This document shows, piece by piece, positions 52,734 through 61,912 of a stretch of DNA of 64,000 bases. This stretch comes from Nocardia colli (GTDB lineage: Bacteria; Actinomycetota; Actinomycetes; Mycobacteriales; Mycobacteriaceae). How positions within the stretch are numbered: position 1 is the stretch's first letter; every line of letters starts with the position of its first letter. The stretch is taken from assembly GCF_008704205.1 (NCBI RefSeq), contig NZ_VXLC01000006.1:62001-126000 (forward strand), written 5' to 3'. The position numbers and the translations under genes are program-made. Below the pieces are notes generated by a model. That model saw only the letters and a program-made list of their open reading frames with translations, was not told where the DNA came from and did not search any database.

Positions 52734-53516
52734 GTGATCCGATTCCGCTTCGGCTTGTCGCCGCTGGACCGAGTCGGACCGTGGGGAGATCAGTACCGGA
52801 CTCTGCACTGGTTCGCGCTCACCGAGGGTTGGTACTACATCGATCTCGGCGACCATGAGCTACTGCGCTTTTCCGAGCGCACAACCGACCTGCTCCGGAC
52901 CCAAGCCGGCCAGCAGGAGATGTCGTACGACTGCTACGTCGAGTATTACGTTGCCCGCCTGTGGGAGGACGTGCTCACGCTGCTACCCGGCGCACTGGAG
53001 CCGGTGCCCAGCGACCTGATCGACTTCGTCGGCTCCGAACCCACGGACTGGTCATGGGCGGACACACCCGAGGTCGACGCCGCGTCGACCTGGTACGGCG
53101 ACCGCACCCTCGACACCGGATACCTGTGGTTCGGCCCGCACATACGCTGGTGGCGAACCGTCGACGGTGACTCCGATTCCGTCACTGTCGCTTGGCGTTA
53201 CCCGACAGATCCGGAAAGCGAAATCGAGTTCACCGGTCCCCCGACCGGCCGGGTCAGCGTGCCGACCGACGAATTCCGCACGGCCGTAGTTGAATTCGAC
53301 CATTATCTGATGTCCTCGATGAAAGAGCGCGTTCGCGAGTTCGAATCATCCGGTCCCCCAGCGGGTATCGAGATCGATCTCGACCTGTTGCAGCATGAGC
53401 AACAGGATCGAGCGCGCTGGCTGACGCAAGCGCAGGCGCGTCGACCCGACACCGACTGGGATGCCGTCCGCCTCGGCGCCCGAATTCTGCGTCAATCCGA
53501 CTCCGCGACTTGCTGA
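52734..53516 (+). CDS. DUF5984 family protein
   Basis: 260 residues from GTG 52734 (VIRFRFGLSPLDRVGPWGD). It continues LHWFALTEGWYYIDLGDHEL and later WFGPHIRWWRTVDGDSDSVT, which is the pattern of the actinobacterial DUF5984 family. It is soluble and acidic, with no known activity. The last 25 bp overlap the opposite-strand GNAT gene. A longer frame begins at 52617 but its first 39 residues look unrelated. Confidence 0.75.
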   Translation: MIRFRFGLSPLDRVGPWGDQYRTLHWFALTEGWYYIDLGDHELLRFSERTTDLLRTQAGQQEMSYDCYVEYYVARLWEDVLTLLPGALEPVPSDLIDFVGSEPTDWSWADTPEVDAASTWYGDRTLDTGYLWFGPHIRWWRTVDGDSDSVTVAWRYPTDPESEIEFTGPPTGRVSVPTDEFRTAVVEFDHYLMSSMKERVREFESSGPPAGIEIDLDLLQHEQQDRARWLTQAQARRPDTDWDAVRLGARILRQSDSATC

Positions 53517-54004
53517 CCGACCAGTTCCTTGGCGAAACAGTTCGAAAGCGGCAGAACCTCATACGGCGGGAAGATCGGTATCCGGTGATACCCACTGCGT
53601 TCGTAGAACCGCACAGCCTCCGGTTGCAGATGACCGGTCTGCAAGATCAATCGCGGTAAACCTTGTTCGCGCGCAGCATCTTCCGCCGCAGCAAGCAACA
53701 GCGGCGCAACACCCGACCCTCGATAACCCGGCCGAACAAACATCCGCTTGAGCTCTAGCTCACCCGCATTCCACCGCACCGCCGCATGCCCCACCGGCTC
53801 CCCCGAATACACAACAAACGTCCGATGCACCGTATCCGGATCGACCGCATTCGGATTCACCCGCAACGTCTCCGCCAAATACGCATACCGCGGCCCAACC
53901 TCCGCCGCCATCTCCCCCCGCAAAACCTCCGCATCCGAATGCCCCCACTCAACCACCGCCACCCGCAACACCGACCGAACCGACTGCCCCGCAGAACCCG
54001 TCAC
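53492..54004 (-). CDS. GNAT family N-acetyltransferase
   Basis: 170 residues. The acetyl-CoA site is MFVRPGYRGSGVAPLLLAAA (about residues 88-107), preceded by GHAAVRWNAGELELKR and followed by LQTGHLQPEAVRFYERSGY. GTG 54004 gives the longest frame; starts at internal GTG codons (VLRVAVVEWG) are likely alternatives. It occupies the place of eis in the M. tuberculosis order but is a short single-domain GNAT, not an Eis homologue. Confidence 0.82.
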   Translation of the reverse strand: MTGSAGQSVRSVLRVAVVEWGHSDAEVLRGEMAAEVGPRYAYLAETLRVNPNAVDPDTVHRTFVVYSGEPVGHAAVRWNAGELELKRMFVRPGYRGSGVAPLLLAAAEDAAREQGLPRLILQTGHLQPEAVRFYERSGYHRIPIFPPYEVLPLSNCFAKELVGQQVAESD

Positions 54005-54184
54005 CCCGCCACGCTAACCGCAACCCCCGCCCCACACTCCCCTTCCACTCACCCAGATTATTGACCGGCTCCCATGATTAGCCCACCCCTTCAACGCCCT
54101 TCTCCCACGACGTCACAGCCCATATCCCCGAGCAGATATCCACCGAACGGAACACCCCCAGCCACCACCTGCCAACCCCTCCAC

Positions 54185-55018
54185 CAAGTCCCGCTCGCCG
54201 TCGGGACAACCGCCGAGCGGGACATGAGCGAGCCACCACTCGACCTTCGGCTCAACCAAGTCCCACTCGCCCTAACGATGGGCATCGAACGGGGCGTCAC
54301 TCGGCAATCAGCTCAGCCAAGTCCCACTCGCCCTAACGATGGGCATCGAACGGGGCGTCACTCGGCAATCAGCTCAGCAAAGTCCCACTCGCCGTACGGA
54401 TGAGTGCCGATAGGGACATGAAAGTGGCGCCGCGTGCGTCTCGTCTCCACATTGTCCCGACTGACTCAACCAGGCACCGCTGGCCACCGCCGCCGATAGA
54501 TACCTCATGAATGACACCCGACACTCAGCGACAGCTAGATGTCGTCCCCTCCGCACGGCCCACTACCGCCGAGCGGGACACGAGTGCGCCACCACTCGAC
54601 CTTCGGCTCAGCCAAGTCCCACTCGCCCTAACGATGGGCACCGAGCGGGACGCCACTCGACAATCAGGTCCGCCAAGTCCCGGTCGTGGTAGGAAGCGCA
54701 GAGCAAGACCTGGCCGCGGTGCCACTCGCCTCGCGTTCGCCATGTCCCGATCAACGCAGCCGGTACGATCGAGAACCCTTCCTGCCCTTCGCTAACTCGC
54801 CGAATGGTCCCATCGAGCTGACATCACCGGGCAATCACTGACACTCGACTCAACCAGGTCCCCTTGGCGGTAACGATGGGCATCGAACGGGACATGACGG
54901 TGCCAGCACTCGATATTCGGCTCAGCCGTGTCCCGGTCGCCGGGGGATGTGCACCAGACGGGACATGGGTGCGGTGCTACTGGTGTTTGGGCGCGGTCGA
55001 GTCCCGTTCAGCGACCAG
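54185..55018. repeat. Degenerate tandem array of 61-73-bp units with a GTCCC...GGGAC core
   Basis: About nine units fill the gap between the GNAT and degV genes. Two consecutive units (54257-54317 and 54318-54378) are identical over 61 bp. Others start near 54185, 54379, 54613, 54674, 54855 and 54927. The recurring frame is CAAGTCCCACTCGCCCTAAC, GATGGGCATCGAACGGG(A/G)C and then CACTCG...CGGCTCAGC. Within many units GTCCCGCTCG and CGAGCGGGAC are inverted, so each can fold into a hairpin. No continuous reading frame runs through it. Confidence 0.85.
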
Positions 55019-55020
55019 GG

Positions 55021-55863
55021 CTAGTCGCAGCCGCCGGGGAGGACCAGGACGCCTACAGCTCCTAGGCCGAGGTGGACGCCTAGGGCGGGGCCGAATTCGG
55101 CGATGATCAGTTCGCGGATGCCGGGGATGAGGTCGCGGAGTTGGGTGGCTACGGTTTGGGCGGCTTCTTCGGCGCCGAGGTGTTGGACGGCTACGGCGGC
55201 GCCGTCTTCGCCGGCTGCGTCTACTGCTGCGGCGACGAGTTTGGCGAAGGCTTTGGAGCGGGTGCGGACTTTTTCGCGGAGTTCGAGGCGGCCCTCGACG
55301 ATTTGCAGGAGGGGTTTGGTGACGAGGTCGCTGCCGAAAAAGGCTGCGGCGGAGCTTAATCGGCCGCCGCGGCGTAGTTGTTCGGTACGGTTCACCAGGA
55401 TGAAGGTGCGGGCTCGGCTGGATGCGGCGACTGCGGTGTCGTAGACGACGTCCACTGATGCGCCGGAAGCCGCCCGGCGCGCGGCGGCCAAGACCGGGAA
55501 ACCGGTGGCGAGGCCGGCGCCGAGTGAATCGACGAGGCGCACTCGGTCGGCGGCGTCCATGTCGCGGACGGCCTGCCTGCCCGCTTCCCAAGTACCGGAG
55601 AGCTGGCGCGAAATATGCACCGCGACAACACCATCACCGCCGCTGCGCTCCCACGCCGCTTCGTAGACGGCGCGCAGTTCGCCGGGTGACGACGCCGAGG
55701 TGGTCACGGTGTCGGAGGAGTAGTCGATGTCGACCGGATCGACGCCTTCGCGGATCGCACGGTCACCGATCAGGACATGCAGGGGTACGACGGCGATATC
55801 GAGCTCGGTGGCGAGTTCGGCAGGGAGGCTGGCGGACGAATCTGTCACGACCACGACGGCCAC
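55021..55863 (-). CDS. DegV family fatty-acid-binding protein
   Basis: 280 residues. It starts VVVVTDSSASLPAELATELD and has VHISRQLSGTWEAGRQAV, RLVDSLGAGLATGFPVLAAA and the C-terminal EFGPALGVHLGLGAVGVLVL. DegV proteins bind an acyl chain (in other bacteria they present it to fatty-acid kinase). It matches Rv2417c in place. The GTG start at 55863 is 3 bp from the octT-like stop, so it is the next gene of that operon. Confidence 0.9.
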   Translation of the reverse strand: MAVVVVTDSSASLPAELATELDIAVVPLHVLIGDRAIREGVDPVDIDYSSDTVTTSASSPGELRAVYEAAWERSGGDGVVAVHISRQLSGTWEAGRQAVRDMDAADRVRLVDSLGAGLATGFPVLAAARRAASGASVDVVYDTAVAASSRARTFILVNRTEQLRRGGRLSSAAAFFGSDLVTKPLLQIVEGRLELREKVRTRSKAFAKLVAAAVDAAGEDGAAVAVQHLGAEEAAQTVATQLRDLIPGIRELIIAEFGPALGVHLGLGAVGVLVLPGGCD

Positions 55864-55866
55864 GGA

Positions 55867-57117
55867 CTACCGAACCTCCTGCAGGGTCTTCACCATCGCA
55901 TTGGCCACGGCCGTATGCCCGGCCCAGCCCCAGTGGATGCCGTCGGGGTTCGCGTCGCCGGAGAAGATGTTGTCGCGCACGGCTTCACCGAGGTCGACCA
56001 GCGGCACCGAGGTGCGCGCGGACCACGCACGCAGCGCCTTTACCGCACGCTCACGTCCGGAATGCACGCGCCCGTAGGCGTCACAGTTGTGCACGGACGG
56101 CAGCACCGCGACGAACGGCAGGTCAGGTCGCAAGTGCGCCAACGCTTCCCGCGACTGCTCCAGATAGTCCACGCTGACCTTCGGCGGAAGTGCCACGGGC
56201 CGACCGAGTTTCGACAGCTTGGGCTGCAACCAGGTGTAGGTGGCGCGGACCCCACGACGCACGACAGGCGGACGGATGTAGCGGATCAGCTCGCGCAGCG
56301 CGGTCGGCAGCGGCGAGGGCAGCGAATCCATACCGCCCACAGCGAATACAACAGCACCGGCACGCGGCACCGCCGCCCACACCCGCGGATCACCGATCAA
56401 CGCCCAGTAGGCATCCCGGCAGGTCCAGCCGATCCGCCCGACCACCTCGACATCCCAATCCAGCTCGGCCCCAACAAGGTTCGGCCAAATCTGCGGATGA
56501 TCCGCAGGCAACCCACCTTTGGGCCCGAAGTAGGACAGCGAATCCGCGATCACCAGCAGTACGGGGCGGACAGTCGACACATCAGCCGCAGCACCGGAAT
56601 CGGCGGCAGTTTCACCCGCAAACACCTCGACGACCGCGGCAGATTCTTCCGAATCGGCCGTAGCCGACACAAACGCAGCCTCCCCTTCGGACCGCGCGGC
56701 GCCTCCGTCGGCAGCGGTCTCAGCGGCGCCGGAACCAGCCGCCGCAGTGGCGGATTCGCCCACAGCAGACGGAGAGCCAACGCCGACAGCGGATTCGACG
56801 GTTTCGGCCGACCCGGCAACCGGATCAGCCGAAACGATCACATCCGCAGCTCTGCGACCGACAACACCGTCGACGGAACCACCTGCGACACCACCTGATT
56901 CATCAGGAGGTGGGTCGACCGAGCTGGCGGGCGCGGAACCCTCGGGTTCGGCCGGCGCCTCTTCCTCCGTCGAACCCGACTCAGCAGCTTCAGGCTCCAC
57001 CGCCGGGGGGACCGGGGGCGGGCCGAACAGCGCGTCCGGGACGGAACGTTCCGGTTTGGCCGAGGCCTTCCGGAACAGCTCGTCCGGCACCTGCCGAATC
57101 GGATCTTCAGAGGACAT
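55867..57117 (-). CDS. SGNH-hydrolase-type acyltransferase, OctT-like, with long acidic N-terminal extension
   Basis: 416 residues. The C-terminal 220 form an SGNH fold: nucleophile Ser in LLVIADSLSYFGPKGG, WPNLVGAELDWDVEVVG, FAVGGMDSLPSPLPTALREL and the Asp/His pair in GDANPDGIHWGWAGHTAV. It resembles M. tuberculosis Rv2418c (OctT), which octanoylates an early MGLP precursor. The first 190 residues are Glu/Ala/Ser-rich and unlike the 246-residue Rv2418c. ATG 57117 overlaps the gpgP end by 11 bp. Confidence 0.8.
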   Translation of the reverse strand: MSSEDPIRQVPDELFRKASAKPERSVPDALFGPPPVPPAVEPEAAESGSTEEEAPAEPEGSAPASSVDPPPDESGGVAGGSVDGVVGRRAADVIVSADPVAGSAETVESAVGVGSPSAVGESATAAAGSGAAETAADGGAARSEGEAAFVSATADSEESAAVVEVFAGETAADSGAAADVSTVRPVLLVIADSLSYFGPKGGLPADHPQIWPNLVGAELDWDVEVVGRIGWTCRDAYWALIGDPRVWAAVPRAGAVVFAVGGMDSLPSPLPTALRELIRYIRPPVVRRGVRATYTWLQPKLSKLGRPVALPPKVSVDYLEQSREALAHLRPDLPFVAVLPSVHNCDAYGRVHSGRERAVKALRAWSARTSVPLVDLGEAVRDNIFSGDANPDGIHWGWAGHTAVANAMVKTLQEVR

Positions 57118-57766
57118 CCGGGGCCACCTTCGCCGATGCGTTCCACACGTCAAGGCGCCAGCCGGGCTGGTCGATGCTCGGACCGTGACTGCTGAGCTGC
57201 ACCCAGCTGGTGTTGGCCAGTCCGCCGAGGACGGGCCAGTTCGCTGGAGGCAGGTCGAGCAGCGCGGCCGTGAGACCGGCGATCAGCCCGCCGTGCGCCA
57301 CCAGGATGATAGTCCGGCCGGGCCAGTCCTGCCGCTCGACGAGCAGTTCCCGCACCACGGGCAGCGATCGCGCGCCGACCTCGAGTTTGCTCTCCCCGTT
57401 CGGCGGCCGGTAGGTGGCGTCGAGCCGCCAGGCCTGACGCGCGCCGGGGTAGTCGGCGTCGACCTCGAGATGGGTCAACCCCTCCCAGTCGCCGAGGTCG
57501 GTTTCGCGCAGGCGCGGATCGGGCACCACGTCGAGGGACGTGTGATCGGCCAGGGCGGAAGCGGTTTCGAAGGCGCGGCGCAGATCCGAGGAGATGATGG
57601 CGATCGCGTTACGCGAAACCAGTTCGCGCGCAGCCTCTTTCGCCTGACGGCGGCCGAGCTCGGTGAGATCGGTGTCGATCTGACCCTGCATCCGGTCGGC
57701 GGCATTCCATTCGGTCTGCCCGTGGCGCAACAGGATCAGGTTGCGCACGTGGGCGTACTTGCTCAC
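57107..57766 (-). CDS. gpgP: Glucosyl-3-phosphoglycerate phosphatase (histidine phosphatase family)
   Basis: 219 residues. The phosphohistidine motif is LILLRHGQTEWNAADRMQGQ (about residue 11), Arg in SSDLRRAFETA, Glu in RLRETDLGDWEG, and the second His in ILVAHGGLIAG. It matches Rv2419c, the second step of MGLP synthesis, removing phosphate from glucosyl-3-phosphoglycerate. It lies between rsfS and the octT-like gene in the same order as in M. tuberculosis. Confidence 0.87.
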   Translation of the reverse strand: MSKYAHVRNLILLRHGQTEWNAADRMQGQIDTDLTELGRRQAKEAARELVSRNAIAIISSDLRRAFETASALADHTSLDVVPDPRLRETDLGDWEGLTHLEVDADYPGARQAWRLDATYRPPNGESKLEVGARSLPVVRELLVERQDWPGRTIILVAHGGLIAGLTAALLDLPPANWPVLGGLANTSWVQLSSHGPSIDQPGWRLDVWNASAKVAPDVL

Positions 57767-57809
57767 GGTCGCGCCTTTCCGAGGACCGGCTCACCGATGA
57801 ATCGCTCGT

Positions 57810-58226
57810 TCACTCGGTGTCGCTCTCCGCGTCGCCGTTCACCGCCGCGACCCGCGCGTCCGGCCCGCCGATGCCGTCGACCGGCACGACCGGGCAGTCC
57901 TTCCAGAGCCGCTCCAGCGCATAGAAGTTGCGCTCGTCGTTGTGCTGGACGTGCACCACGACGTCGACGTAGTCGAGCAGCGCCCAGCGCCCCTCCCGGG
58001 TGCCTTCGCGCCGGACCGGCTTGTGCCCGGCGTCGCGCAGCTTGTCCTCGATGTTGTCGACGATGGCGTTGACCTGGCGCTCGTTCGGCGCCGAGGCGAT
58101 CACGAAGCAGTCGGTGATCACCAACTGCTCGGACACGTCGAGCACCACCACATCGAGCGCCAACTTCTCGTCGGCCGCCCGGGCCGCCACCTGAGCCATC
58201 TCGACTGCCTCTACAGAAGCACTCAT
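57810..58226 (-). CDS. rsfS: Ribosomal silencing factor RsfS
   Basis: 138 residues of the RsfS/Iojap family: LALDVVVLDVSEQLVITDCF, ASAPNERQVNAIVDNIEDKL, then GRWALLDYVDVVVHVQH and FYALERLWKD. It binds L14 and blocks subunit joining in nutrient stress. A C-terminal acidic tail of 30 residues is less conserved. It lies 43 bp from gpgP. The upstream 32 bp are shared with holA. Confidence 0.92.
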   Translation of the reverse strand: MSASVEAVEMAQVAARAADEKLALDVVVLDVSEQLVITDCFVIASAPNERQVNAIVDNIEDKLRDAGHKPVRREGTREGRWALLDYVDVVVHVQHNDERNFYALERLWKDCPVVPVDGIGGPDARVAAVNGDAESDTE

Positions 58227-58328
58227 GCCTGCACCTCGCTGACGCTCGGCTCCGGCATGACTGCTTGGGCAGCTCTATTTTCGGTTCCCTCGCTACGCTC
58301 GGTCACTGCCTGCCCCCCGCTACGCTCG
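58227..58328 (-). repeat. 32-bp start-proximal element (rsfS copy) and CGAGCGTAGCGAG motifs
   Basis: The reverse strand of 58227-58258 reads ATGCCGGAGCCGAGCGTCAG then CGAGGTGCAGGC up to the rsfS ATG; it matches the holA element at 26 of 32 positions. Two further motifs, CTCGCTACGCTCG (58289-58301) and CGCTACGCTCG (58318-58328), fill most of the nadD-rsfS gap. Confidence 0.6.
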
Positions 58329-58333
58329 CTCAC

Positions 58334-58975
58334 TCAGCTACCTTCCGCTCCTGCGGGCACATAGAGGTGCCGCTTGGATATGTACTGCACCACGCCATCG
58401 GGGACGAGGTACCACACCGGCCGGTTCTCGGCGGCGCGGCGCCGGCATTCGCTCGACGAGATCGCCAGCGCCGGGATTTCGACCATGGTCACCGCATCGG
58501 CCGGAAGATCGCGCAGATGTTCCTCGAGATGATCGGTATTCAGCTCGTACCCCGGACGGCTCACCCCGACAAACCTCGCCAGTTCGAACAGTTCGGCCCA
58601 ATCCTGCCATGTCAGGATGTTGGCCAGCGCATCCGCTCCGGTGATGAAGTACAGCTCGGCGTCCGGATGCCGGTCACGCATCTCCCGCAGCGTGTCGACG
58701 GTGTAGGTGACCTTTTCCCGGTCGATGTCCGCGCGACTGACCGAGAAGCTGGGGTTGGAGGCGGTCGCGATCACGGTCATGAGGTAGCGATCCTCCGCCG
58801 GACTGACCTGTTTATCGGCCTTCTGCCAGGGCTGACCGGTGGGGACGAAGATCACTTCATCGAGCGCGAACCGATTCGCGACCTCGCTGGCGGCGACCAG
58901 GTGACCGTGGTGGATGGGGTCGAAGGTGCCGCCCATCACGCCCAGTTTGCGGCCGCGCCGACCTGTCTCTTGCAT
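58334..58975 (-). CDS. nadD: Nicotinate-nucleotide adenylyltransferase NadD
   Basis: 213 residues. The nucleotidyltransferase signature is GVMGGTFDPIHHGHLVAASE (HxGH, about residues 13-32). It has FVPTGQPWQKADKQVSPAED, YFITGADALANILTWQDWAE and ISSSECRRRAAENRPVWYLV (the SxxxxR/T site). It makes deamido-NAD. The length and position match Rv2421c. Confidence 0.93.
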   Translation of the reverse strand: MQETGRRGRKLGVMGGTFDPIHHGHLVAASEVANRFALDEVIFVPTGQPWQKADKQVSPAEDRYLMTVIATASNPSFSVSRADIDREKVTYTVDTLREMRDRHPDAELYFITGADALANILTWQDWAELFELARFVGVSRPGYELNTDHLEEHLRDLPADAVTMVEIPALAISSSECRRRAAENRPVWYLVPDGVVQYISKRHLYVPAGAEGS

Positions 58976-59092
58976 GAGTGCTGAGCTTAATCGGTCGGCT
59001 TCACGCGGCCAGGAGCGGCAAGCCGGGATGCGGTCGGCGGGTTCGGGCCGCGGCCACGGGCGTGATCGACTGCGCGCACGCCCGTGGCCCGG

Positions 59093-61912
59093 CTACTCCC
59101 CCGCCAGCCCGTAACCGTCCTCCGCGTCCAGCATCTCGCCCAGTTCGCGGCGGGTCTGGGCGAGTTCCTCGGATACCTCGGCGGTCGGCGAGCCGCTCTC
59201 GATCAACTCGGTGATCAACGACTGCATCGCGCTGAGCCACGGGCGGCCGGGCGCGACGTCCGGGACCCACAGTTGGAGCCAGGCGGCCGACCGTACGCAG
59301 CGAGCACGAGACACCACGTTCCCGAGCGCGCCGAATAGTTCGGCGGCCCGCTGATACGCGGCCACCGCTGCCGCATCCTGATCGCAGTACTCGAGCGCGA
59401 TCGCCGCCGACAAGGCGAGTTCGGCGTGCAGCCCACGGCGGTCGGGATCGTGCTCGATCAACTGCGCGGCCTGGGCGAACTGACGTGCGGCATCGTGGTA
59501 TCGGTGCAGCGCGTTCAGCGAATCGCCGAATTGCGCACGGACCGTAGCCAATTCAGTGGGCGGATAGGGAATTCCATCCGCCGCCAACGCTTCTTCGAAG
59601 AGTGCGGCCGCCTCACCGTGCCGCCGACCGCGATGAAATGCGCGGGCGGCAATCACTGTGTGGTGCAACAGATCCGGCTCGGACACCCCCTCCCACCTGG
59701 CCGCGGCCCGCACCGCTGCGTCAGCCAGGTCGAGCTCGCGATCCGGTTGCCCGGAAATCGCGATGACCAGCTGCGAACTGAGCCGCGCCAGATGCTCCGC
59801 AGGCAAGATGCCCGCCCCGACCGTCAACGCTTCCCGCAACCGAGCCTCCGCCTGCTCCGGAGCATCCGCGAGCCGAGCAGCCCCCACCTCCGCCAGCCGC
59901 TGCACCTCCGCCAACCGTTCATCGTCGGAAACGACACCGTCGGGCCACTCCTCGGGGAACGAGGCCGCCGGTCGGGCAACACCGGTGGTGAGCACCGCAC
60001 CGCCCGATGAACCGACACCTGTATGAGAAGCAAAACCGGTCACCGCAACTCCCCCACCTGTTTGAACACCACTGCCCAGCCGACCTGTGCTGCTAAAGGT
60101 TGCCGCACCACTCGGCGCCGTAGCACCACCCGAAGCGCTCCCACCAACAGAACCCGAACCACCCAGAACAGAACCGCCCGCAGCACCGCCGCCTGCTGGT
60201 GCAGCACCGCCCGTCGAGCGCGCAATACCCACAGGATCGGCATCGCCTGTCGTGCCAGGCGCATCCGCAGGAGCTACACCCCCGGCAAACCTTGTTCCGC
60301 CAGTCAGCGCGTCACCGCCTCCAGAGGGAGCATCAGTGGAAGCCGCACGCCTAGGAGACACCGAACCACTGGCAGACACCGCGCCCCCGAATTCAGCACC
60401 GCTCTCAGAGTTAGCGCCACTGGTTGGACCCGCGCCCGGAGAGATAGGTGCACTCACAGCATCGGCGCTGTCTTCCGAACCAGCACCACCGGTCGAGAAC
60501 CCGTCGCCGATAAGCGCATCGGTATCGACTGAGACGCCACCCGCGAGAGCCACACCGCTCGCAGCGGAGGGTTCCCGGCCCGGCGAGATCGGACCGTCGG
60601 CAGATGCCGTGCCACCGGGTGTAGCGCTGCTTTCAGCATCAGCACCGCCAGTTGGAGACGCACCCGCCGCGTTGGCGCTGCCTTCGGAACCAGCTCCACT
60701 GGTCGAGAACCCGTTGCCGGCGAACGCGGCAGCATCGGTTGATACTCCACCCGCTGTGGCTGCATCAATGGCGGTCGATTCGTCACCACACGTGCTCGCG
60801 CCCCCTTTCGCCTCCGGCAGCCGACTGCGCAGACCGAGTGGAAGGCGTTCCAGCAGTGGTTGTCTCGCGAGGCGGGTGGCGACGAGGGTGCTTACTGCGG
60901 AGTTTCCGTTGCGGAGGTCGTATCGCGCGCACAGTCCGGCGATTTCCGTATCGAGTTCTGCCAGTAGGGAATCGACGGTTCCGCCTGTGACCTGCACGTA
61001 GCCGAGGCCGAGGGTCACGAGTCGGCGCAGCAGTACGCAAACACCGGTGAGGAACGCCAGGCGGGCGCCGGCGTCGGCACCTGGGTCGGTGAGCCAGCGC
61101 GCGTGTTCGGACAGGATCTCCAGTCCGCGGCCTTCGTTGCCGGTCAGGGCGCAGAACTCGATGTGCAACGCGACCGATGGGCGCAGGCTGTCGTTGTGCC
61201 GGACCAGCGGGTATCCGGTCAGATGCGCGCCGCGGGCGTCGGCGATGCGACCGGTGCGCATCAACGGGAGCAGCGCTTGGCCGAGCACGCGGTGCGGCTC
61301 TTCCGCGCAGGTGCGATCACCATCGATGACCGCCTGCCAATGCGCGAGCGCACCGACGTCGTCCCCCAAAGCCGCTCTGCCGGTCCCCCATTCGTTGCGT
61401 TCACACGCGTCGCAGTCCGACATCCCGTCACGCGGCGCTGCCTGCGCCGCTTCGTGCAGCCGCGCCCCCTCCTCGGCATCCCCCAGCTTCCGCGCCAACT
61501 CCCCACGCAGCGCGAGCACCGGCCGCAGGCTGTAACCCCGCTGCCGATAACGGTTTTCGAGCTCGTCGAACCAGCGGTAGACGGTCGGCACCGGTATCGC
61601 GGGATTGTCGATCAACCCCCAGGTCATCCACTTCAGGTACCAGTGCACCGAATGCGTCAGCGACCCGAGTTCGGCCGGGTGTTCGTCGTAGATCCGCAGC
61701 AGCCGGCCGTAGGCGACCGGTGCCAGGTCGCGTTCGCTCGCATAGGTGTACGACTCGGCGAGCTCCAGCAGCACCCGGCCTTCCAGATGCCGGTCGGACT
61801 CCGACTTCGCCGCGGCGGCAAGCATTTCCAGCCGCTCGACGCGTAGTCGGCCGTGCGGCAACGAATAGACCTGCGCCAGCGCCTCATTGATCTCGGCGGT
61901 GTCCACGTTCAC
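59093..61912 (-). CDS. TPR-like protein with large Ala/Gly/Ser-rich insert, partner of the HSP90-like gene
   Basis: 939 residues from GTG 61912, which overlaps the HSP90-like stop (GTGA). Residues 1-365 are helical repeats (LEMLAAAAKSESDRHLEGRV, DDVGALAHWQAVIDGDR). Residues about 370-647 are Gly/Ala/Ser-rich with an internal repeat (GNGFSTSGAGSEGSANA and GDGFSTGGAGSEDSADA). Residues 648-939 return to TPR-like helices (EQAEARLREALTVGAGI, GEAAALFEEALAADGI). TPRs often dock on chaperones. The coupling suggests a direct partner of the HSP90-like protein. No catalytic domain is evident. Confidence 0.78.
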   Translation of the reverse strand: MNVDTAEINEALAQVYSLPHGRLRVERLEMLAAAAKSESDRHLEGRVLLELAESYTYASERDLAPVAYGRLLRIYDEHPAELGSLTHSVHWYLKWMTWGLIDNPAIPVPTVYRWFDELENRYRQRGYSLRPVLALRGELARKLGDAEEGARLHEAAQAAPRDGMSDCDACERNEWGTGRAALGDDVGALAHWQAVIDGDRTCAEEPHRVLGQALLPLMRTGRIADARGAHLTGYPLVRHNDSLRPSVALHIEFCALTGNEGRGLEILSEHARWLTDPGADAGARLAFLTGVCVLLRRLVTLGLGYVQVTGGTVDSLLAELDTEIAGLCARYDLRNGNSAVSTLVATRLARQPLLERLPLGLRSRLPEAKGGASTCGDESTAIDAATAGGVSTDAAAFAGNGFSTSGAGSEGSANAAGASPTGGADAESSATPGGTASADGPISPGREPSAASGVALAGGVSVDTDALIGDGFSTGGAGSEDSADAVSAPISPGAGPTSGANSESGAEFGGAVSASGSVSPRRAASTDAPSGGGDALTGGTRFAGGVAPADAPGTTGDADPVGIARSTGGAAPAGGGAAGGSVLGGSGSVGGSASGGATAPSGAATFSSTGRLGSGVQTGGGVAVTGFASHTGVGSSGGAVLTTGVARPAASFPEEWPDGVVSDDERLAEVQRLAEVGAARLADAPEQAEARLREALTVGAGILPAEHLARLSSQLVIAISGQPDRELDLADAAVRAAARWEGVSEPDLLHHTVIAARAFHRGRRHGEAAALFEEALAADGIPYPPTELATVRAQFGDSLNALHRYHDAARQFAQAAQLIEHDPDRRGLHAELALSAAIALEYCDQDAAAVAAYQRAAELFGALGNVVSRARCVRSAAWLQLWVPDVAPGRPWLSAMQSLITELIESGSPTAEVSEELAQTRRELGEMLDAEDGYGLAGE

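Noticed and set aside
54185..55018. CRISPR array
   Set aside because: The units abut one another without unique spacers and vary internally; no cas gene is present.
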